The notes under the pieces are model-generated. The model was given only the letters and a program-made list of their open reading frames with translations. It was not told the origin of the DNA and searched no databases. A stretch of 53,351 nt of DNA, from NCBI GenBank assembly GCA_016875165.1, contig VGSF01000024.1:1-53351 (forward strand), given 5' to 3'. This document shows positions 12,001-22,415 of the stretch, in pieces. Both the position numbers and the translations under genes were made by a program. Source of the stretch: Deltaproteobacteria bacterium. GTDB lineage: Bacteria > Desulfobacterota > SM23-61. Each line of letters opens with the position of its first letter. Within the stretch, counting starts at the first letter, position 1.

Positions 12001-13196
12001 ACGAAAGCGGGAGAGAACGGGAACGCTATCCCATTATCTATGGCGCCAAGATTAAAATTGAAAACGGTCAGTCAATCAAAGGGGGAAACCTAATCGCCGA
12101 ATGGGATCCTTACACGATCCCCATTTTAACGGAAGCGTCCGGGCGGGTCAAATTTGGGGATATCGTCGAGGGCGTGACCATGCAGGAACAGTTGGACGAA
12201 GTGACCGGTTTTTCAACCAAGGTCATCTCTGAGGCAAAGGATCCGGAAGCCCGCCCCCGGGTGTCCATAAAAGATGAACGGGGGCGAACCCTGAAAATCC
12301 ACGGATCAGAAGCCATGGCCAGGTATCTTTTGCCGGTGGGAGCCCATATCGTTGTAACGGAAGGCGATTTGGTGCACCAGGGCGATGTGATCGCCAAAAT
12401 TCCCCGGGAGACAACAAAAACCAAAGATATCACCGGTGGGTTGCCTCGAGTAGCGGAGCTTTTCGAAGCCCGCAAACCCAAGGAATTCGCTATCATCAGT
12501 GAAATTACGGGGATAGTATCTTTTGGCAAAGACACCAAGGGCAAACGCAAGGTGATCATTACGCCCGAGGTGGGTGAGCCCAAAGAATATTCGATTCCCA
12601 AGGGGAAGCATATTAGCGTGCACGAAGGGGAAAGAGTAAAGGCCGGCGAGGCCCTGATGGATGGGTCTTCAAACCCACATGATATTCTTTCCATCCTGGG
12701 AGTAGAGGACTTAGCCCGGTATTTAGTCGATGAAGTCCAGGAGGTCTACCGGCTGCAAGGCGTGAAAATTAACGACAAACATATCGAGGTTATCGTCAAG
12801 CAAATGCTCCGCCGGGTGATGATCAAGGAAGTGGGGTATTCCAATTTCCTGGTCGGCGAACATGTGGAACGGTATATCTTTGAGGAAGAAAACGAAAAGC
12901 TGAAAGCTGCGGACAAGCGGCCCGCTGTAGCCGAGCCCCTTCTTTTGGGTATTACCAAAGCCTCTTTAAGCACGGAAAGTTTCATCTCCGCCGCCTCTTT
13001 CCAGGAAACCACCAAAGTTTTGACTCAGGCCGCAATCAGCGGTAAAACTGACCACTTACGCGGGTTGAAAGAGAACGTGATCCTGGGACGTTTGATCCCG
13101 GCGGGAACTGGTCTTTCCCGATACAGGAATGTGGGAATTCGAATAGAGGGGGAAGAAGAAGGAAAAGAAAATTCCGGGAGAGATGCTGAAAGTTGA
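9063..13196 (+). CDS. rpoC: DNA-directed RNA polymerase subunit beta'
   Basis: The beta' subunit has 1377 residues. The N-terminal zinc ribbon has CNCGKYK and CEKCG (about 72-91). [12 protein letters not shown] (about 461-472) holds the three aspartates that bind the catalytic magnesium. A second zinc site reads [11 protein letters not shown]. Its AAGGGGG ribosome-binding site overlaps the rpoB stop. The lysine/glutamate-rich end is followed by a new promoter for rpsL. Confidence 0.98.
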   Translation: MALEDLFSFFEKPKYPMAFNAVRISLASPEKIRAWSYGEVKKPETINYRTFKPERDGLFCAKIFGPTKDYECNCGKYKRMKHRGVVCEKCGVEVIQSKVRRERLGHIELSAPVAHIWFLKSLPSRIGNLLDITLRELEKVLYFEAYVVIDPKKTPLKEKELLSDERYRKAIEEYGPDSFLAGMGAEAVRELLRKVNVEKLSDYLREEMREASSEVKKKKIAKRLKIVDAFKDSGNKPEWMILEVMPVIPPDLRPLVPLDGGRFATSDLNDLYRRVINRNNRLRRLQELSAPEIIIRNEKRMLQEAVDALFDNGRGGRSILGSNGRPLKSLSDMLKGKQGRFRQNLLGKRVDYSGRSVIVVGPDLRLHQCGLPKKMALELFKPFIYNRLEQKGCVTTIKSAKKMVEQEKDEVWETLSEIVREYPVMLNRAPTLHRLGIQAFEPVLIEGKAIQLHPLVCSAFNADFDGDQMAVHIPLSIEAQIEARVLMMSTNNILSPAHGKPIIVPTQDIVLGLYYMTREKPYAKGAGKLFANPEEVRMAYDAGEVDLHAAIKVRLSVNGHAERVETTVGRILLREILPPEIPFSFINKVLNKKELAALVDQCYRFAGNKKTVILADQLKDLGYRCATQAGISICIDDMVIPPRKADLLQKANQEVLEIENQYKEGLITDGERYNKVVDIWAQVTENIGFEILEELGTVMISDPSGKKRRVPSFNPIFMMADSGARGSAQQIRQLAGMRGLMAKPSGEIIETPITANFREGLTVLQYFISTHGARKGLADTALKTANSGYLTRRLVDVAQDVVIAEDDCGTLEGIFVTPLVEGGEIIEPIGERILGRVALEDIYDPFTEEVIVTANEEIDEKLVEKIENAGMEKVKIRSVLTCRSKRGVCVKCYGRDLARGQMVNIGEAVGIIAAQSIGEPGTQLTMRTFHIGGTASRRAEQTALQPRNDGRVKFINLSTVRNKEGDWVVMNRNGELAIVDESGRERERYPIIYGAKIKIENGQSIKGGNLIAEWDPYTIPILTEASGRVKFGDIVEGVTMQEQLDEVTGFSTKVISEAKDPEARPRVSIKDERGRTLKIHGSEAMARYLLPVGAHIVVTEGDLVHQGDVIAKIPRETTKTKDITGGLPRVAELFEARKPKEFAIISEITGIVSFGKDTKGKRKVIITPEVGEPKEYSIPKGKHISVHEGERVKAGEALMDGSSNPHDILSILGVEDLARYLVDEVQEVYRLQGVKINDKHIEVIVKQMLRRVMIKEVGYSNFLVGEHVERYIFEEENEKLKAADKRPAVAEPLLLGITKASLSTESFISAASFQETTKVLTQAAISGKTDHLRGLKENVILGRLIPAGTGLSRYRNVGIRIEGEEEGKENSGRDAES

Positions 13197-13204
13197 TAAA
13201 CCCA

Positions 13205-13233
13205 TTGACAAAGGTATTTAAAAAGGATAGAAT
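13205..13233 (+). promoter_or_regulatory. Sigma70-type promoter for rpsL-rpsG-fusA-tuf
   Basis: A consensus -35 box TTGACA (13205-13210) and a -10 box TAGAAT (13228-13233) are separated by exactly 17 bases in the rpoC-rpsL spacer. Transcription should start near 13240, about 30 bases before rpsL. This would let the str operon be transcribed independently of rpoBC. Confidence 0.8.
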
Positions 13234-13269
13234 AAAAAATTTTAATGTTGTTGAAAATCTGGAGGATAA

Positions 13270-13641
13270 ATGCCCACAATTAATCAGTTGGTTCGCCTCG
13301 GACGCCAGAAGATAAAACGCAAGACAGCAGCGCCGGCGTTGACCAATTCTCCGCAACGACGGGGAGTTTGCATCCGAGTTTATACTTCCACCCCCAAAAA
13401 GCCCAACTCGGCTTTGAGAAAAGTGGCCCGGGTGCGTTTGACGAACGGCTACGAGATTACTACCTACATCCCAGGGGTAGGGCATAACCTTCAAGAACAT
13501 TCCGTGGTTTTGATCCGGGGTGGGCGAGTAAAAGACCTTCCCGGAGTCCGGTATCATATTATCCGGGGCACCCTCGATTCCGTGGGAGTGCAAAACCGCA
13601 AGAAGAGTCGTTCAAAATACGGCGCGAAAAGGCCGAAGTGA
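13270..13641 (+). CDS. rpsL: 30S ribosomal protein S12
   Basis: S12 sits at the decoding centre. The 123-residue protein starts [19 protein letters not shown] and keeps the two classical streptomycin loops, [13 protein letters not shown] and [16 protein letters not shown]. These have wild-type lysines, and the second carries the Asp that is methylthiolated in many bacteria. TGGAGG precedes the start. rpsG follows after 7 bases. Confidence 0.98.
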   Translation: MPTINQLVRLGRQKIKRKTAAPALTNSPQRRGVCIRVYTSTPKKPNSALRKVARVRLTNGYEITTYIPGVGHNLQEHSVVLIRGGRVKDLPGVRYHIIRGTLDSVGVQNRKKSRSKYGAKRPK

Positions 13642-13648
13642 GGAACGC

Positions 13649-14119
13649 ATGCCCAGAAGACGCGTTGTAACCAAGCGTGAAATTCTTCCTGACCCCAAGC
13701 ATAAAAACTTGTTGGTGGCCAAGTTCATCAACAACATTTTGCACCAGGGGAAGAAGAGTGTAGCCGAACGGATTTTATACCGGGCGATGGAAATCATCCG
13801 GGAACGGACCAAAGAAGACCCTTTAAAGCTTTTCGAAAAGTCCGTGAACAATGTTAAACCCATCATTGAAGTCAAATCCCGCAGAGTGGGGGGAGCGACC
13901 TATCAGGTTCCTACGGAAGTGCGCCCGGAAAGACGGACGGCCTTGGCCATTCGCTGGTTGATTTTCTATGCCAAAGAACGATCCGAAAAGAGCATGGAAG
14001 AAAAGCTGGCAGCGGAACTGATCGATGGGGCAAACAACCGCGGAGGGGCGATTAAGAAGAGGGAAGATGTCCATAAAATGGCCGAGGCCAATAAGGCCTT
14101 CGCCCATTACCGGTGGTGA
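13649..14119 (+). CDS. rpsG: 30S ribosomal protein S7
   Basis: S7 nucleates the 30S head and contacts E-site tRNA. The 156-residue protein begins [18 protein letters not shown] and has the signature [20 protein letters not shown]. It ends [10 protein letters not shown] as usual. S7 represses the str operon in E. coli; I cannot confirm an equivalent site here. A 107-base spacer leads to fusA. Confidence 0.98.
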   Translation: MPRRRVVTKREILPDPKHKNLLVAKFINNILHQGKKSVAERILYRAMEIIRERTKEDPLKLFEKSVNNVKPIIEVKSRRVGGATYQVPTEVRPERRTALAIRWLIFYAKERSEKSMEEKLAAELIDGANNRGGAIKKREDVHKMAEANKAFAHYRW

Positions 14120-14226
14120 AATCTGTTTATAGTTCTCCCTTTTAGGAAAAGGCAGGTCCAGGCTGAAAACCCGATAAAATAATTGAGGACAGGGATTATT
14201 CTTTTTTAGGAAGAGGAAGTAAGGTT

Positions 14227-16308
14227 TTGGCAAATCGGCTGGAATTAGAAAAAACACGAAATATCGGCATCATGGCGCACATCGACGCCGGCAAAACGAC
14301 GACAACGGAGCGCATCCTTTATTATACGGGCGTCTCCTATAAGTTGGGAGAGGTGCATGACGGAACGGCGGTGATGGATTGGATGGAGCAGGAGCAGGAA
14401 AGGGGAATAACCATCACCTCAGCCGCGACCACTTGCTTTTGGAGAAACCACCGCATCAACATCATCGATACTCCCGGCCATGTCGATTTCACCATAGAAG
14501 TGGAACGCAGCCTGCGAGTTCTGGATGGAGCTGTCGCCGTCTTCTGCGGGGTGGGTGGCGTAGAACCGCAGAGTGAGACCGTCTGGAGGCAGGCGGATAA
14601 ATACGGCATTCCGCGAATTGCCTTTGTCAATAAGATGGACCGGATAGGAGCGGACTTTCCGCGGGTAGTGCAGATGATTGGGGAACGCCTCCGGGCCAAC
14701 CCGCTTCCCCTGCAGCTCCCCATGGGCGCAGAAGGGGATTTTCGGGGAGTGATCGATCTCGTGCGGATGAAAGCGATTATTTTCGAAGAAGGGAGCTTGG
14801 GAGCTTCATATCATGAGGAAGAGATTCCCGAGCATTTAGCGGAAATTGCTGAGGCATATCGAAAGGCGCTATGCGAGTGTCTGGCAGACCTGGATGATTC
14901 CTTCATGGAAAAGTATCTGGCCGGGGGATCGTTTTCCTTGGACGAAATTCAGTCCTTAATACGTGAAGGCACCTTAGCCTCGAAGATCGTCCCGGTGCTC
15001 TGCGGGTCGGCCTTTAAGAATAAAGGGGTCCAGTTACTTATCGATGCCGTGGTGGATTTTCTCCCTTCTCCTCTCGACGTTCCACCAATCCGGGGAATCA
15101 ATCCGGAAAGCGGCCTTTTAGAAGAGCGTTCTCCCGTCAATGGCTCTCCCCTATCCGCTATCGCCTTCAAAATCATGACCGACCCTTACGTTGGCCAGCT
15201 GACTTTTCTTAGGATTTACTCGGGGATGTTGACCTCCGGCTCAGCCATCTACAATTCCAGCAAGAAAAAGCGGGAGCGAATCGGACGCCTGTTGAAGATG
15301 CACGCCAATACACGCGAGGAAATCAAGAGCGCCAGTTCCGGTGAAATAGTGGCTGCCGTCGGTTTAAAAGGAACGAAGACTGGAGATACTCTCTGCGAGG
15401 AAGATCATCCCCTCGTCCTGGAGTCCATAGACCTTCCAGAGCCGGTCATTGCCATGGCCATAGAGCCTAAAGCTAAAGGAGATCAAGAGAAGCTGGATCA
15501 GGGATTGCAGAAGTTAGGGAACGAAGACCCTTCCTTCCTTCATCACACGGATGCAGAAACCGGCCAGCGCATCATTTCCGGGATGGGCGAGCTGCATCTG
15601 GAAATTATCGTCGATCGGTTGAAACGGGAGTATAGCGTTCCGGTCAATGTGGGGAAACCCATAGTGGCTTACCGGGAGACGATTACCCGGGCTGCCCGTT
15701 CCGAGGGAAGATTTGTTCGACAATCAGGCGGCAGAGGGCAGTACGGGCATGTGTTTCTGGAGGTGGAGCCCCTGCCTCCCGGAGAAAAAATTCAATTTGT
15801 GGACGCCATCAAGGGGGGAACCATTCCCCGGGAATTCATTCCGGCAGTTGAAAAAGGAGTAAGGGAAGCAGCAGATGGAGGGGTCTTAGCGGGCTATCCG
15901 GTTGTAGATGTAAGAGTGACTCTGCTGGATGGGTCTTTCCACGAAGTCGATTCGTCCGAATTGGCCTTTAAAATCGCCGGATCCATGGGATTTAAAGAGG
16001 GAATAAGGCAGGCTCAGCCGGTACTTCTGGAGCCTATCATGGCCGTGGAAGTAATCGTTCCCGAGGAGTTCACCGGAGAAGTAAACGGGGATCTCGGCTC
16101 GCGCCGGGGCAAAATCACCCATCTGGAGATCCGCAACGGCGCCCAGAGGATCGAAGCGAAAGTGCCGTTGGCGGAGATGTTTGGTTATGCCACCAAACTT
16201 CGCTCCGCTACCCAGGGGCGGGCTACTTACTCGATGCAGTTTTCTCATTATGAACGCGTGCCAGCGGCGATTGCGGAAGAGGCCATCGCCCGAGCCCGTC
16301 AAAACTAA
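14227..16308 (+). CDS. fusA: Elongation factor G
   Basis: EF-G is the GTPase that drives ribosomal translocation. The 693-residue protein starts at TTG 14227 after AGGAAGTAAGG. It has [20 protein letters not shown] (switch region), DTPGHVDF and [10 protein letters not shown], then domains II-V. Codon use mixes all four third bases, in clear contrast to tuf just downstream. tuf begins 46 bases after the stop. Confidence 0.98.
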   Translation: MANRLELEKTRNIGIMAHIDAGKTTTTERILYYTGVSYKLGEVHDGTAVMDWMEQEQERGITITSAATTCFWRNHRINIIDTPGHVDFTIEVERSLRVLDGAVAVFCGVGGVEPQSETVWRQADKYGIPRIAFVNKMDRIGADFPRVVQMIGERLRANPLPLQLPMGAEGDFRGVIDLVRMKAIIFEEGSLGASYHEEEIPEHLAEIAEAYRKALCECLADLDDSFMEKYLAGGSFSLDEIQSLIREGTLASKIVPVLCGSAFKNKGVQLLIDAVVDFLPSPLDVPPIRGINPESGLLEERSPVNGSPLSAIAFKIMTDPYVGQLTFLRIYSGMLTSGSAIYNSSKKKRERIGRLLKMHANTREEIKSASSGEIVAAVGLKGTKTGDTLCEEDHPLVLESIDLPEPVIAMAIEPKAKGDQEKLDQGLQKLGNEDPSFLHHTDAETGQRIISGMGELHLEIIVDRLKREYSVPVNVGKPIVAYRETITRAARSEGRFVRQSGGRGQYGHVFLEVEPLPPGEKIQFVDAIKGGTIPREFIPAVEKGVREAADGGVLAGYPVVDVRVTLLDGSFHEVDSSELAFKIAGSMGFKEGIRQAQPVLLEPIMAVEVIVPEEFTGEVNGDLGSRRGKITHLEIRNGAQRIEAKVPLAEMFGYATKLRSATQGRATYSMQFSHYERVPAAIAEEAIARARQN

Positions 16309-16354
16309 AGGCGTGCAAAACCGCCGCCAATGAAGCAGAAGCAAAGGAGGGGAC

Positions 16355-17554
16355 ATGTCGAAGCGGAAGTTTGAGCGGACGAAGCCGCATGTGAATGTTG
16401 GTACGATAGGGCATATTGATCATGGGAAGACGACGTTGACCAGTGCGATAACGAGGTGTTTGGCGGCTAAGGGTATGGCGGAGTATGTGTCGTTTGATCA
16501 GATAGACAAGGCGCCGGAGGAGAAGGAGCGGGGGATAACGATAGCGACGGCGCATGTGGAGTATGAGACTTCGAAGCGGCATTATGCGCATGTGGATTGT
16601 CCTGGGCATGCGGATTATATAAAGAACATGATAACGGGTGCGGCGCAGATGGATGGGGCGATATTGGTGGTTGGGGCGGATGATGGTCCTATGCCGCAGA
16701 CGCGGGAGCATATATTGTTGGCGCGGCAGGTTGGGGTGCCGTATATAGTGGTATTTTTGAATAAGGTGGATATGGTGGATGATCCGGAGTTGATAGAGTT
16801 AGTGGAGTTGGAGCTTAGGGAGTTATTGAGTAAGTATGAGTTTCCTGGGGATGATGTGCCGATAGTGCGTGGGAGTGCGTTGAAGGCGATGCAGCATGGT
16901 TGTGGGGATGAGGGTTGTGAGAGTTGTGGGTCGATATTTCAGTTGATGAAGGCGGTGGACGAGTATATACCTGAGCCTAAGCGAGATGTGGACAAGCCGT
17001 TTTTGATGCCTGTTGAGGATGTGTTTTCGATATCTGGTCGTGGGACGGTGGTGACCGGGAGAGTTGATCGTGGGGTAGTGAAGGTTGGGGAAGAGGTGGA
17101 GATAGTTGGGATACGGCCGACGTTTAAGACGGTTTGTACTGGGGTGGAGATGTTTCGGAAGATATTAGATCAGGGGCAGGCTGGGGATAATATAGGGGTG
17201 TTGTTGCGAGGGACGAAGCGTGATGAGGTGGAGCGTGGTCAGGTGGTGGCTAAGCCTGGGAGTATTACGCCGCATACTAAGTTTAAGGGGTCGGTGTATG
17301 TGTTGGCGAAGGAGGAGGGTGGTCGGCACACGCCGTTTTTTAATGGTTATCGGCCGCAGTTTTATTTTCGGACTACGGATGTGACTGGGGTGGTGACGTT
17401 GCCTTCTGGGGTGGAGATGGTGATGCCTGGGGACAATGTGGGTTTTGAGGTGCATTTGATCACGCCTATTGCGATGGAGAAGGAGCTTAGGTTTGCCATT
17501 CGGGAGGGTGGTCGTACGGTCGGCGCCGGAGTCATCGCCGAAATCATCGAATAG
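16355..17554 (+). CDS. tuf: Elongation factor Tu (copy 2)
   Basis: The second EF-Tu gene is at the normal end of the str operon. The protein is identical to copy 1 (399 residues), and I saw no nucleotide difference from GACATG (16352) to TAGTTTA (17558), after which the copies diverge. AAAGGAGGGG precedes the ATG. The same G/T-ending codon bias is present: by my count 37 of the first 40 codons end in G or T, against 18 of 40 in fusA. It switches to native-style codons at about 17519. Identity across 15 kb points to gene conversion or an assembly effect. Confidence 0.98.
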   Translation: MSKRKFERTKPHVNVGTIGHIDHGKTTLTSAITRCLAAKGMAEYVSFDQIDKAPEEKERGITIATAHVEYETSKRHYAHVDCPGHADYIKNMITGAAQMDGAILVVGADDGPMPQTREHILLARQVGVPYIVVFLNKVDMVDDPELIELVELELRELLSKYEFPGDDVPIVRGSALKAMQHGCGDEGCESCGSIFQLMKAVDEYIPEPKRDVDKPFLMPVEDVFSISGRGTVVTGRVDRGVVKVGEEVEIVGIRPTFKTVCTGVEMFRKILDQGQAGDNIGVLLRGTKRDEVERGQVVAKPGSITPHTKFKGSVYVLAKEEGGRHTPFFNGYRPQFYFRTTDVTGVVTLPSGVEMVMPGDNVGFEVHLITPIAMEKELRFAIREGGRTVGAGVIAEIIE

Positions 17555-17628
17555 TTTAATGGGCCTTGGACCGATTCAACATGAAAGATAACTTCTGGCA
17601 GGGCAAAAAGATAAGCGGGTAATAAAGA

Positions 17629-17943
17629 ATGGTGATCAATAGTCAAAAAATACGAATTCGGCTGAAAGCGTACGATCACAGGCTGCTCGATCAGTCCACC
17701 AAAGAAATTGTGGATACAGCCAAGCGCACGGGCGCCCGGGTGGCGGGACCAATTCCCCTGCCTACATCTATTAATAAATTCTGCGTGCTCCGTTCTCCTC
17801 ACGTAGACAAGAAATCGCGGGAGCAGTTCGAGATACGCACTCACAAGCGCCTCTTGGATATCCTCGAGCCAACCCAACAGACGATTGACGCCCTGATGAA
17901 GCTCGATCTGGCTGCAGGGGTGGACGTGGAAATAAAATTATAG
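17629..17943 (+). CDS. rpsJ: 30S ribosomal protein S10
   Basis: S10 is a 30S head protein and, as NusE, a NusB partner in antitermination. The 104-residue product starts [20 protein letters not shown] and contains [20 protein letters not shown]. An alternative GTG start lies one codon later. It heads the S10 ribosomal cluster directly after tuf. The following 119-base spacer includes a degenerate palindrome. Confidence 0.97.
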   Translation: MVINSQKIRIRLKAYDHRLLDQSTKEIVDTAKRTGARVAGPIPLPTSINKFCVLRSPHVDKKSREQFEIRTHKRLLDILEPTQQTIDALMKLDLAAGVDVEIKL

Positions 17944-18004
17944 GAGACAGAATTTAGGAGAAAGAAGTCAGAATAAAAGAATCATTCTGGCTCCTGTCCC
18001 CTGA
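17942..18004. repeat. Palindromic spacer repeat (GGAGACAG family, decayed)
   Basis: The rpsJ-rplC spacer contains GGAGACAGAATTTAGGAG followed by AGTCAGAAT, then ATTCTGGCTCCTGTCCCC. The halves are roughly inverted copies. The same words (GGAGACAG, GTCAGAAT, ATTCTG, CTCC) form the long hairpin at 24719-24791, so this is probably a decayed member of one family. Confidence 0.6.
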
Positions 18005-18062
18005 ATTCTTCCAATTGCCGGGATTTACGATCTTCCTAACCCCCCGGCACAAGGGTTTAACA

Positions 18063-18710
18063 ATGTTAAAAGGTATCATCGGCAAAAAATTGGGCATGAC
18101 CCAGATTTTTCATGAAGATGGGGCCGTTATTCCGGTGACGGTTGTGCAGGCAGGGCCTTGTACCGTGGTCCAGGTAAAAAAGTCATTGAAGGAAAAATAC
18201 GCAGCCTTACAATTGGGATTCGAAGAGCGGGAGCAGAAGCGGGTGAAGAAACCGCTTCAGGGTCATTTCCAAAAGGCCCAAGTGCCCCCTTTTGGCCATC
18301 TCAAGGAGTTTGGGGTTACCGATACTGGCCCCTTCCAGGCGGGGCAGGTAATCACCGTTGAAGAATTCAAGGTAGGCGATCTGGTGGACGTAACGGGGAT
18401 TTCCAAAGGGAAAGGGTTCATGGGCGTGGTCAAGCGCTGGGGATTTCGCGGAGGCCGGGCGACTCATGGTTCCATGTTTCACCGTGCTCCGGGATCAATA
18501 GGCGCGAGTTCCTACCCGTCCCGCGTCTGGCCGGGGCAGAAGATGGGAGGACATACCGGAAACCGGCGGGTTACCATGCAGAACCTGGTGGTGGTGGATG
18601 TCCGCCCGCGGCAAAATTTACTGCTGATCAAAGGGGCGGTTCCTGGAGGCCCCAGGGGTCTTCTGGTGATTTGCGCGGCGAAGAAGAAACAATCCAAAGG
18701 CGCGGATTGA
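18063..18710 (+). CDS. rplC: 50S ribosomal protein L3
   Basis: L3 is an early assembly protein whose loop reaches the peptidyl transferase centre. ATG 18063 gives a 215-residue protein starting MLKGIIGKKLGMTQIFHEDG, the standard L3 N-terminus. A TTG 16 codons upstream adds an unlikely extension. The central MGVVKRWGFRGGRATHGS stretch is typical. rplD starts 19 bases downstream. Confidence 0.96.
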   Translation: MLKGIIGKKLGMTQIFHEDGAVIPVTVVQAGPCTVVQVKKSLKEKYAALQLGFEEREQKRVKKPLQGHFQKAQVPPFGHLKEFGVTDTGPFQAGQVITVEEFKVGDLVDVTGISKGKGFMGVVKRWGFRGGRATHGSMFHRAPGSIGASSYPSRVWPGQKMGGHTGNRRVTMQNLVVVDVRPRQNLLLIKGAVPGGPRGLLVICAAKKKQSKGAD

Positions 18711-18729
18711 GCACCGGACTGGAGTTAGT

Positions 18730-19353
18730 ATGGTCAAAATTGACATTATCGACATTAATCGTCAAAAAATCTCAGAGATGGAAGTGGGCGATCATCTCCT
18801 GCATGAGCCGGAAAAACCCCACCTAATTTACGATGTTGTGCGCAGGCAGCTCGCCTGCCGGCGGAGCGGGACGGCCTCTACCAAAGAGCGTTCTTTCGTT
18901 AGCGGCGGGGGGCGGAAGCCCTGGAAGCAAAAAGGTACGGGTAGGACACGGGTGGGTTCGAATCGGTCGCCCCTGTGGCGGGGAGGAGGAACGATTTTTG
19001 GGCCGCATCCCCGGGATTATTCTTTTCATTTGCCCCAAAAAGTGCGCCGGGCGGCTTTGCGCTCTGCTGTTTCCGACAAGTTCCGGGAGAAAAAATTAAT
19101 TGTCCTTGAACGGTTAGAACTGGAAGAGACCAAAACCAAAAGGTTTCTGGTAGCCTTGAAGACTCTGGGTATTGACAACGCTCTGATTGTTACTGATGGC
19201 CGGGATGAAAAACTGGAGAAATCCGCCCGCAATGTCCCCCGGATTCAGGTGATTGAATGCGAGGGGCTGAACGTGTACGACATCCTGAGACATGAACATC
19301 TGATTTTTCTGCGTTCCAGCCTGGAAAGGATGGAAAGGAAACTACGTCCATGA
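18730..19353 (+). CDS. rplD: 50S ribosomal protein L4
   Basis: L4 is an exit-tunnel protein with 207 residues. The extended loop is visible as [20 protein letters not shown] followed by [20 protein letters not shown]. In E. coli L4 also represses the S10 operon. The stop overlaps the rplW start by 4 bases (ATGA), a sign of translational coupling. Confidence 0.96.
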   Translation: MVKIDIIDINRQKISEMEVGDHLLHEPEKPHLIYDVVRRQLACRRSGTASTKERSFVSGGGRKPWKQKGTGRTRVGSNRSPLWRGGGTIFGPHPRDYSFHLPQKVRRAALRSAVSDKFREKKLIVLERLELEETKTKRFLVALKTLGIDNALIVTDGRDEKLEKSARNVPRIQVIECEGLNVYDILRHEHLIFLRSSLERMERKLRP

Positions 19354-19640
19354 GAGAAGCGCACCAGATAATCAAGAGGCCGTTAATCACGGAGAAGAGC
19401 ACCCGGCAAAAAGAAGAGGGGAATCAGATTGCTTTCGTGGTCGATAACAAAGCCAGCAAGATCGAAATCCGCCAGGCGGTCGAAAAATTGTTTAAGGTGA
19501 AAGTTAGGCGGGTGCACACCATGAACCTCGTGGGCAAACGGAAACGCGTGGGCAAGTTCTTAGGCTGGAAAGCGGATTGGAAAAAAGCCATTGTTACCCT
19601 GAGAGAAGGAGATCGCATCGAATTCTTCGAAGGGGTTTAA
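19350..19640 (+). CDS. rplW: 50S ribosomal protein L23
   Basis: L23 rings the tunnel exit and docks trigger factor and SRP. The 96-residue product starts [18 protein letters not shown] and contains [20 protein letters not shown]. It begins within the rplD stop codon. An 83-base repeat-bearing spacer follows before rplB. Confidence 0.96.
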   Translation: MREAHQIIKRPLITEKSTRQKEEGNQIAFVVDNKASKIEIRQAVEKLFKVKVRRVHTMNLVGKRKRVGKFLGWKADWKKAIVTLREGDRIEFFEGV

Positions 19641-19712
19641 AAAGTTTGTAGTTTGGAGTTCAAAGTTTGGAGTGGATGAAACTTGCTCCTAACTTATAAC
19701 TCCGAACCATAG
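19641..19712. repeat. Degenerate inverted repeat in rplW-rplB spacer
   Basis: The spacer holds TTTGTAGTTTGGAGTTC with a second TTTGGAGT word, then TAACTTATAACTCCGAACC as a loose inverted copy. It looks like another decayed intergenic palindrome rather than a terminator, since no T-tract follows. It would be cotranscribed with the S10 cluster. Confidence 0.45.
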
Positions 19713-19723
19713 GAGTCAAGGGC

Positions 19724-20545
19724 ATGGCCATCAAAAGTTATAAGCCGACATCACCGGGGCGACGGTTTCAGACGGTGGCGGATTTTGGGGAAATTACCAG
19801 GCGGCGACCGGAAAAAAGTTTGCTAATCCCGCTTACGAAGAGCGGGGGGAGGAATGTCTATGGGAGAATTACCAGCCGGTATATCGGCGGCGGGCACAAA
19901 CAGCGTTATCGGCTGATCGATTTCAGACGGGAAAAGGTCGATATTCCAGCACGAGTTGCTTCGATCGAGTATGACCCGAACCGCTCGGCCCGCATTGCCC
20001 TGCTGCATTACGCCGATGGAGAAAAACGGTACATCCTGGCTCCGCACTCCTTAAAGGTAGGGGAGACGGTGTTGTCCGGGGAGCGGGTGGACATCAAGCC
20101 GGGGAATGCCCTACCCCTGAAGAATATTCCCATGGGAACCATGATTCATAATGTGGAACTCAAACGGGGCAAAGGAGCCCAGATCATCCGCAGCGCAGGA
20201 TCTTCGGCGCAATTGATGGCCAAAGAAGGAAAATATGCTCATATAAAACTCCCCTCCGGGGAGGTGCGGCTGGTCTATGTGGAATGTTACGCCACAGTAG
20301 GGCAGGTGGGTAATCTGGACCATCAAAAAATTTCCCTGGGGAAGGCCGGGCGCAGCCGCTGGCTTGGCCAAAATCCCCGGGTCCGTGGGGTGGCCATGAA
20401 CCCGGTGGACCACCCGTTAGGGGGGGGAGAAGGTAAAAGTTCTGGAGGTAGGCATCCGGTCACTCCCTGGGGAGTACCTACCCGGGGGTATAAAACCCGC
20501 CAGAACAAGGCGACGGATAAATTTATCGTAAAACGCCGAAAATAA
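19724..20545 (+). CDS. rplB: 50S ribosomal protein L2
   Basis: L2 is a core protein needed for subunit association and peptidyl transfer. It has 273 residues, starts [17 protein letters not shown] and contains [15 protein letters not shown]. The C-terminal signature [20 protein letters not shown] includes the conserved His near the active centre. A 507-base repeat-filled gap separates it from rpsS, where most bacteria have only a few bases. Confidence 0.97.
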   Translation: MAIKSYKPTSPGRRFQTVADFGEITRRRPEKSLLIPLTKSGGRNVYGRITSRYIGGGHKQRYRLIDFRREKVDIPARVASIEYDPNRSARIALLHYADGEKRYILAPHSLKVGETVLSGERVDIKPGNALPLKNIPMGTMIHNVELKRGKGAQIIRSAGSSAQLMAKEGKYAHIKLPSGEVRLVYVECYATVGQVGNLDHQKISLGKAGRSRWLGQNPRVRGVAMNPVDHPLGGGEGKSSGGRHPVTPWGVPTRGYKTRQNKATDKFIVKRRK

Positions 20546-20611
20546 AAAATTTAACCGCAGAGAATGCAGAGCCAAGAAAATCAAATATCAAAAAATTTTT
20601 AAATTCTATTT

Positions 20612-20780
20612 GATGATCTCGTAAAAAGTCTTTTTTGCCCTATTTTCGTCATTCAGGCCCCGTATCAAGTACGGGGTAAACTCCAGCCGGAATCCAGTCC
20701 CGCTCTGAGCGGGATTCAAAGGCTTATAAATACTCTGGACTCCGGTTTTCACCGGAGTGACGACTTTTTACGAAACCATC
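20612..20780. mobile_element. Miniature inverted-repeat element, family A copy 1
   Basis: The left end GATGATCTCGTAAAAAGTC (20612-20630) matches the reverse complement of the right end (20762-20780) at 17 of 19 positions. CTATTT directly flanks both ends (20606-20611, 20781-20786), as expected of a 6-bp target duplication. The interior has short GC-rich hairpins including CTCCGGTTTTCACCGGAG and shares text with copy 3. There is no ORF, so any transposition would need an enzyme in trans. Confidence 0.75.
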
Positions 20781-20870
20781 CTATTTGGCGCTTTGGTTTT
20801 TATTGTTTAGGAAATTATAGAAAACTATCTTTGTTCCTTTGGGCCGATAATCCATTTTATTATTCGGCTA

Positions 20871-20971
20871 TCATTGCAAAATTATCAATGGTCAATGGAA
20901 AATTAGCAATGAAAAGGATTTTGTTACGGGAACGGTTTATTGCTAATTTCTCATTGAACATTTTGCAATGA
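20871..20971. repeat. AT-rich inverted repeat
   Basis: The words TCATTGCAAAATTATCAATG (from 20871) and GAAAATTAGCAATGAA are mirrored by TTATTGCTAATTTCTCATTG and ACATTTTGCAATGA (to 20971). Together they form an imperfect long hairpin. It differs in composition from the flanking genes and resembles intergenic palindromes of a separate family. Confidence 0.6.
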
Positions 20972-21052
20972 TTTTTTTATGATTAATTGGTTCTCGGCGA
21001 ACTCAGCGCTCTCTGCGGTGAATAAGTATGGGCCGAGTAAAAGGAGTTAAAC

Positions 21053-21349
21053 GTGGCACGATCCATCCGCAAGGGACCATATGTGGAGCCCCAGTTAAAG
21101 GAAAAAGTGGAAGAGGCCAATCGGACGAAAAGCCGGAAGGTTATCAAGACATGGTCCAGGCGTTCAACCATCATTCCGGAAATGATCGGACAGACCTTCG
21201 CCGTCCATAATGGCAAGAAATTTATACCGGTTTTCATCACCGAAAATATGGTCGGACATAAGTTAGGGGAATTCTCTCCCACCCGGACCTTCTTCAGCCA
21301 TTCAGGGGATCGGAAGAGCAAGTTAAAGACGGCGGCGAAGCCGGCCTGA
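21053..21349 (+). CDS. rpsS: 30S ribosomal protein S19
   Basis: S19 is a 30S head protein at the bridge to the 50S. The GTG start at 21053 follows AAAAGGAGTTAAAC and yields 98 residues beginning [19 protein letters not shown], with [20 protein letters not shown]. It restarts the S10 cluster after the repeat nest. rplV follows after 10 bases. Confidence 0.97.
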   Translation: MARSIRKGPYVEPQLKEKVEEANRTKSRKVIKTWSRRSTIIPEMIGQTFAVHNGKKFIPVFITENMVGHKLGEFSPTRTFFSHSGDRKSKLKTAAKPA

Positions 21350-21359
21350 AGGAGATAGG

Positions 21360-21692
21360 ATGGAAACACAAGCGGTCGCCAAATATCTTCATCTCTCACC
21401 GCGCAAAGTGCGGTTGAGCGCTGACCTCATCCGGGGCAAGGGGGTGGAAGAAGCTTTAAATATCCTTTCCCATACACCCAAAGCCGGCGCCAGAGCCGTT
21501 TCCAAAGTGGTGCGGTCCGCCCTGGCTAACGCCGGGCAGAATAAGTCGATCGATGTGGATACGCTTTTTATCAAAACCATTTTTATCAATCAAGGGCCGA
21601 CCCTGAAGCGCTTCCGGCCCAAGCCTATGGGGCGGGCCGGCCGGATTCGAAAACGCACTTGCCACATCACCGTGGTATTAAGCGAGCCCTAA
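21360..21692 (+). CDS. rplV: 50S ribosomal protein L22
   Basis: L22 lines the exit tunnel next to L4. The 110-residue product has YLHLSPRKVRLSADLIRGK and a C-terminal beta-hairpin region with RPKPMGRAGRIRKRTCHITV. GAAGGAGATAGG precedes the ATG. A 51-base spacer leads to rpsC. Confidence 0.97.
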   Translation: METQAVAKYLHLSPRKVRLSADLIRGKGVEEALNILSHTPKAGARAVSKVVRSALANAGQNKSIDVDTLFIKTIFINQGPTLKRFRPKPMGRAGRIRKRTCHITVVLSEP

Positions 21693-21743
21693 GCGACGTT
21701 AACGGAAGACAAAAATTTAGGGGACAAAAAAGGAGGTTGAACG

Positions 21744-22400
21744 TTGGGTCAGAAGGTGCATCCGATTGGGTTTCGCCTGGGGATCGTAAAAACCTGGGAT
21801 TCTCGATGGTACGCGGAGAAAGTATATGCCAAGTTTCTTCAGGAAGATATCCACATCCGCAGGTATATTAAAAGAAAGCTCTACCATGCCGGGGTCTCCA
21901 AGGTGGAAATCGAACGGACTGCCAACCGCGCCAAGATCACCATCCGTGCTGCCCGTCCGGGAATCATAATCGGGCAAAAGGGGGCGGAGATTGAAAAGCT
22001 CCAGAAAGAAATCCAAAAGATGGCCCAGCGGGAAATTTCCATCAACATCCAGGAAGTGCGCCGGATGGAAGTCGATGCTCAACTCGTCGCCGAAAACGTG
22101 GCCTTACAGCTCGAACGACGGGTGGCTTTCCGGCGGGCAATGAAAAAAAGCGTCACGGCCTCAATGAAATTCGGGGCCCAAGGAATTAAAATCGCCTGTT
22201 CCGGGAGGCTGGGGGGAGCGGAGATTGCCCGGGCGGAATGGTACCGCGAGGGACGTGTTCCCCTGCACACGCTGCGGGCGGATTTTGATTATGGTTTTAC
22301 CGAAGCGCGGACTACCTATGGGGCGATTGGCATTAAAGTTTGGATTTACAAAGGGGAAGTTCTTCCGGTCGCCCGGGGGCGGAGAGAATCAAGGCAGTAA
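21744..22400 (+). CDS. rpsC: 30S ribosomal protein S3
   Basis: S3 forms the mRNA entry channel with S4 and S5. TTG 21744 follows AAAGGAGGTTGAACG and gives 218 residues starting [23 protein letters not shown] domain with [17 protein letters not shown] and the C-terminal domain with [18 protein letters not shown] are visible. The length is normal. Confidence 0.97.
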   Translation: MGQKVHPIGFRLGIVKTWDSRWYAEKVYAKFLQEDIHIRRYIKRKLYHAGVSKVEIERTANRAKITIRAARPGIIIGQKGAEIEKLQKEIQKMAQREISINIQEVRRMEVDAQLVAENVALQLERRVAFRRAMKKSVTASMKFGAQGIKIACSGRLGGAEIARAEWYREGRVPLHTLRADFDYGFTEARTTYGAIGIKVWIYKGEVLPVARGRRESRQ

Positions 22401-22415
22401 AGAGCCGAGGGAAAT

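Larger units (their letters stand above)
20546..21052. repeat. Repeat nest splitting the S10 cluster
   Basis: This 507-base region has no gene I can support. The outermost pair is ACCGCAGAGAATGCAGAG (20554-20571) against CTCAGCGCTCTCTGCGGT (21002-21019), 15 of 18 matching as inverted copies. Inside lie the miniature element at 20612-20780 and an AT-rich inverted repeat at 20871-20971. The final bases carry AAAAGGAG for rpsS. Confidence 0.7.
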
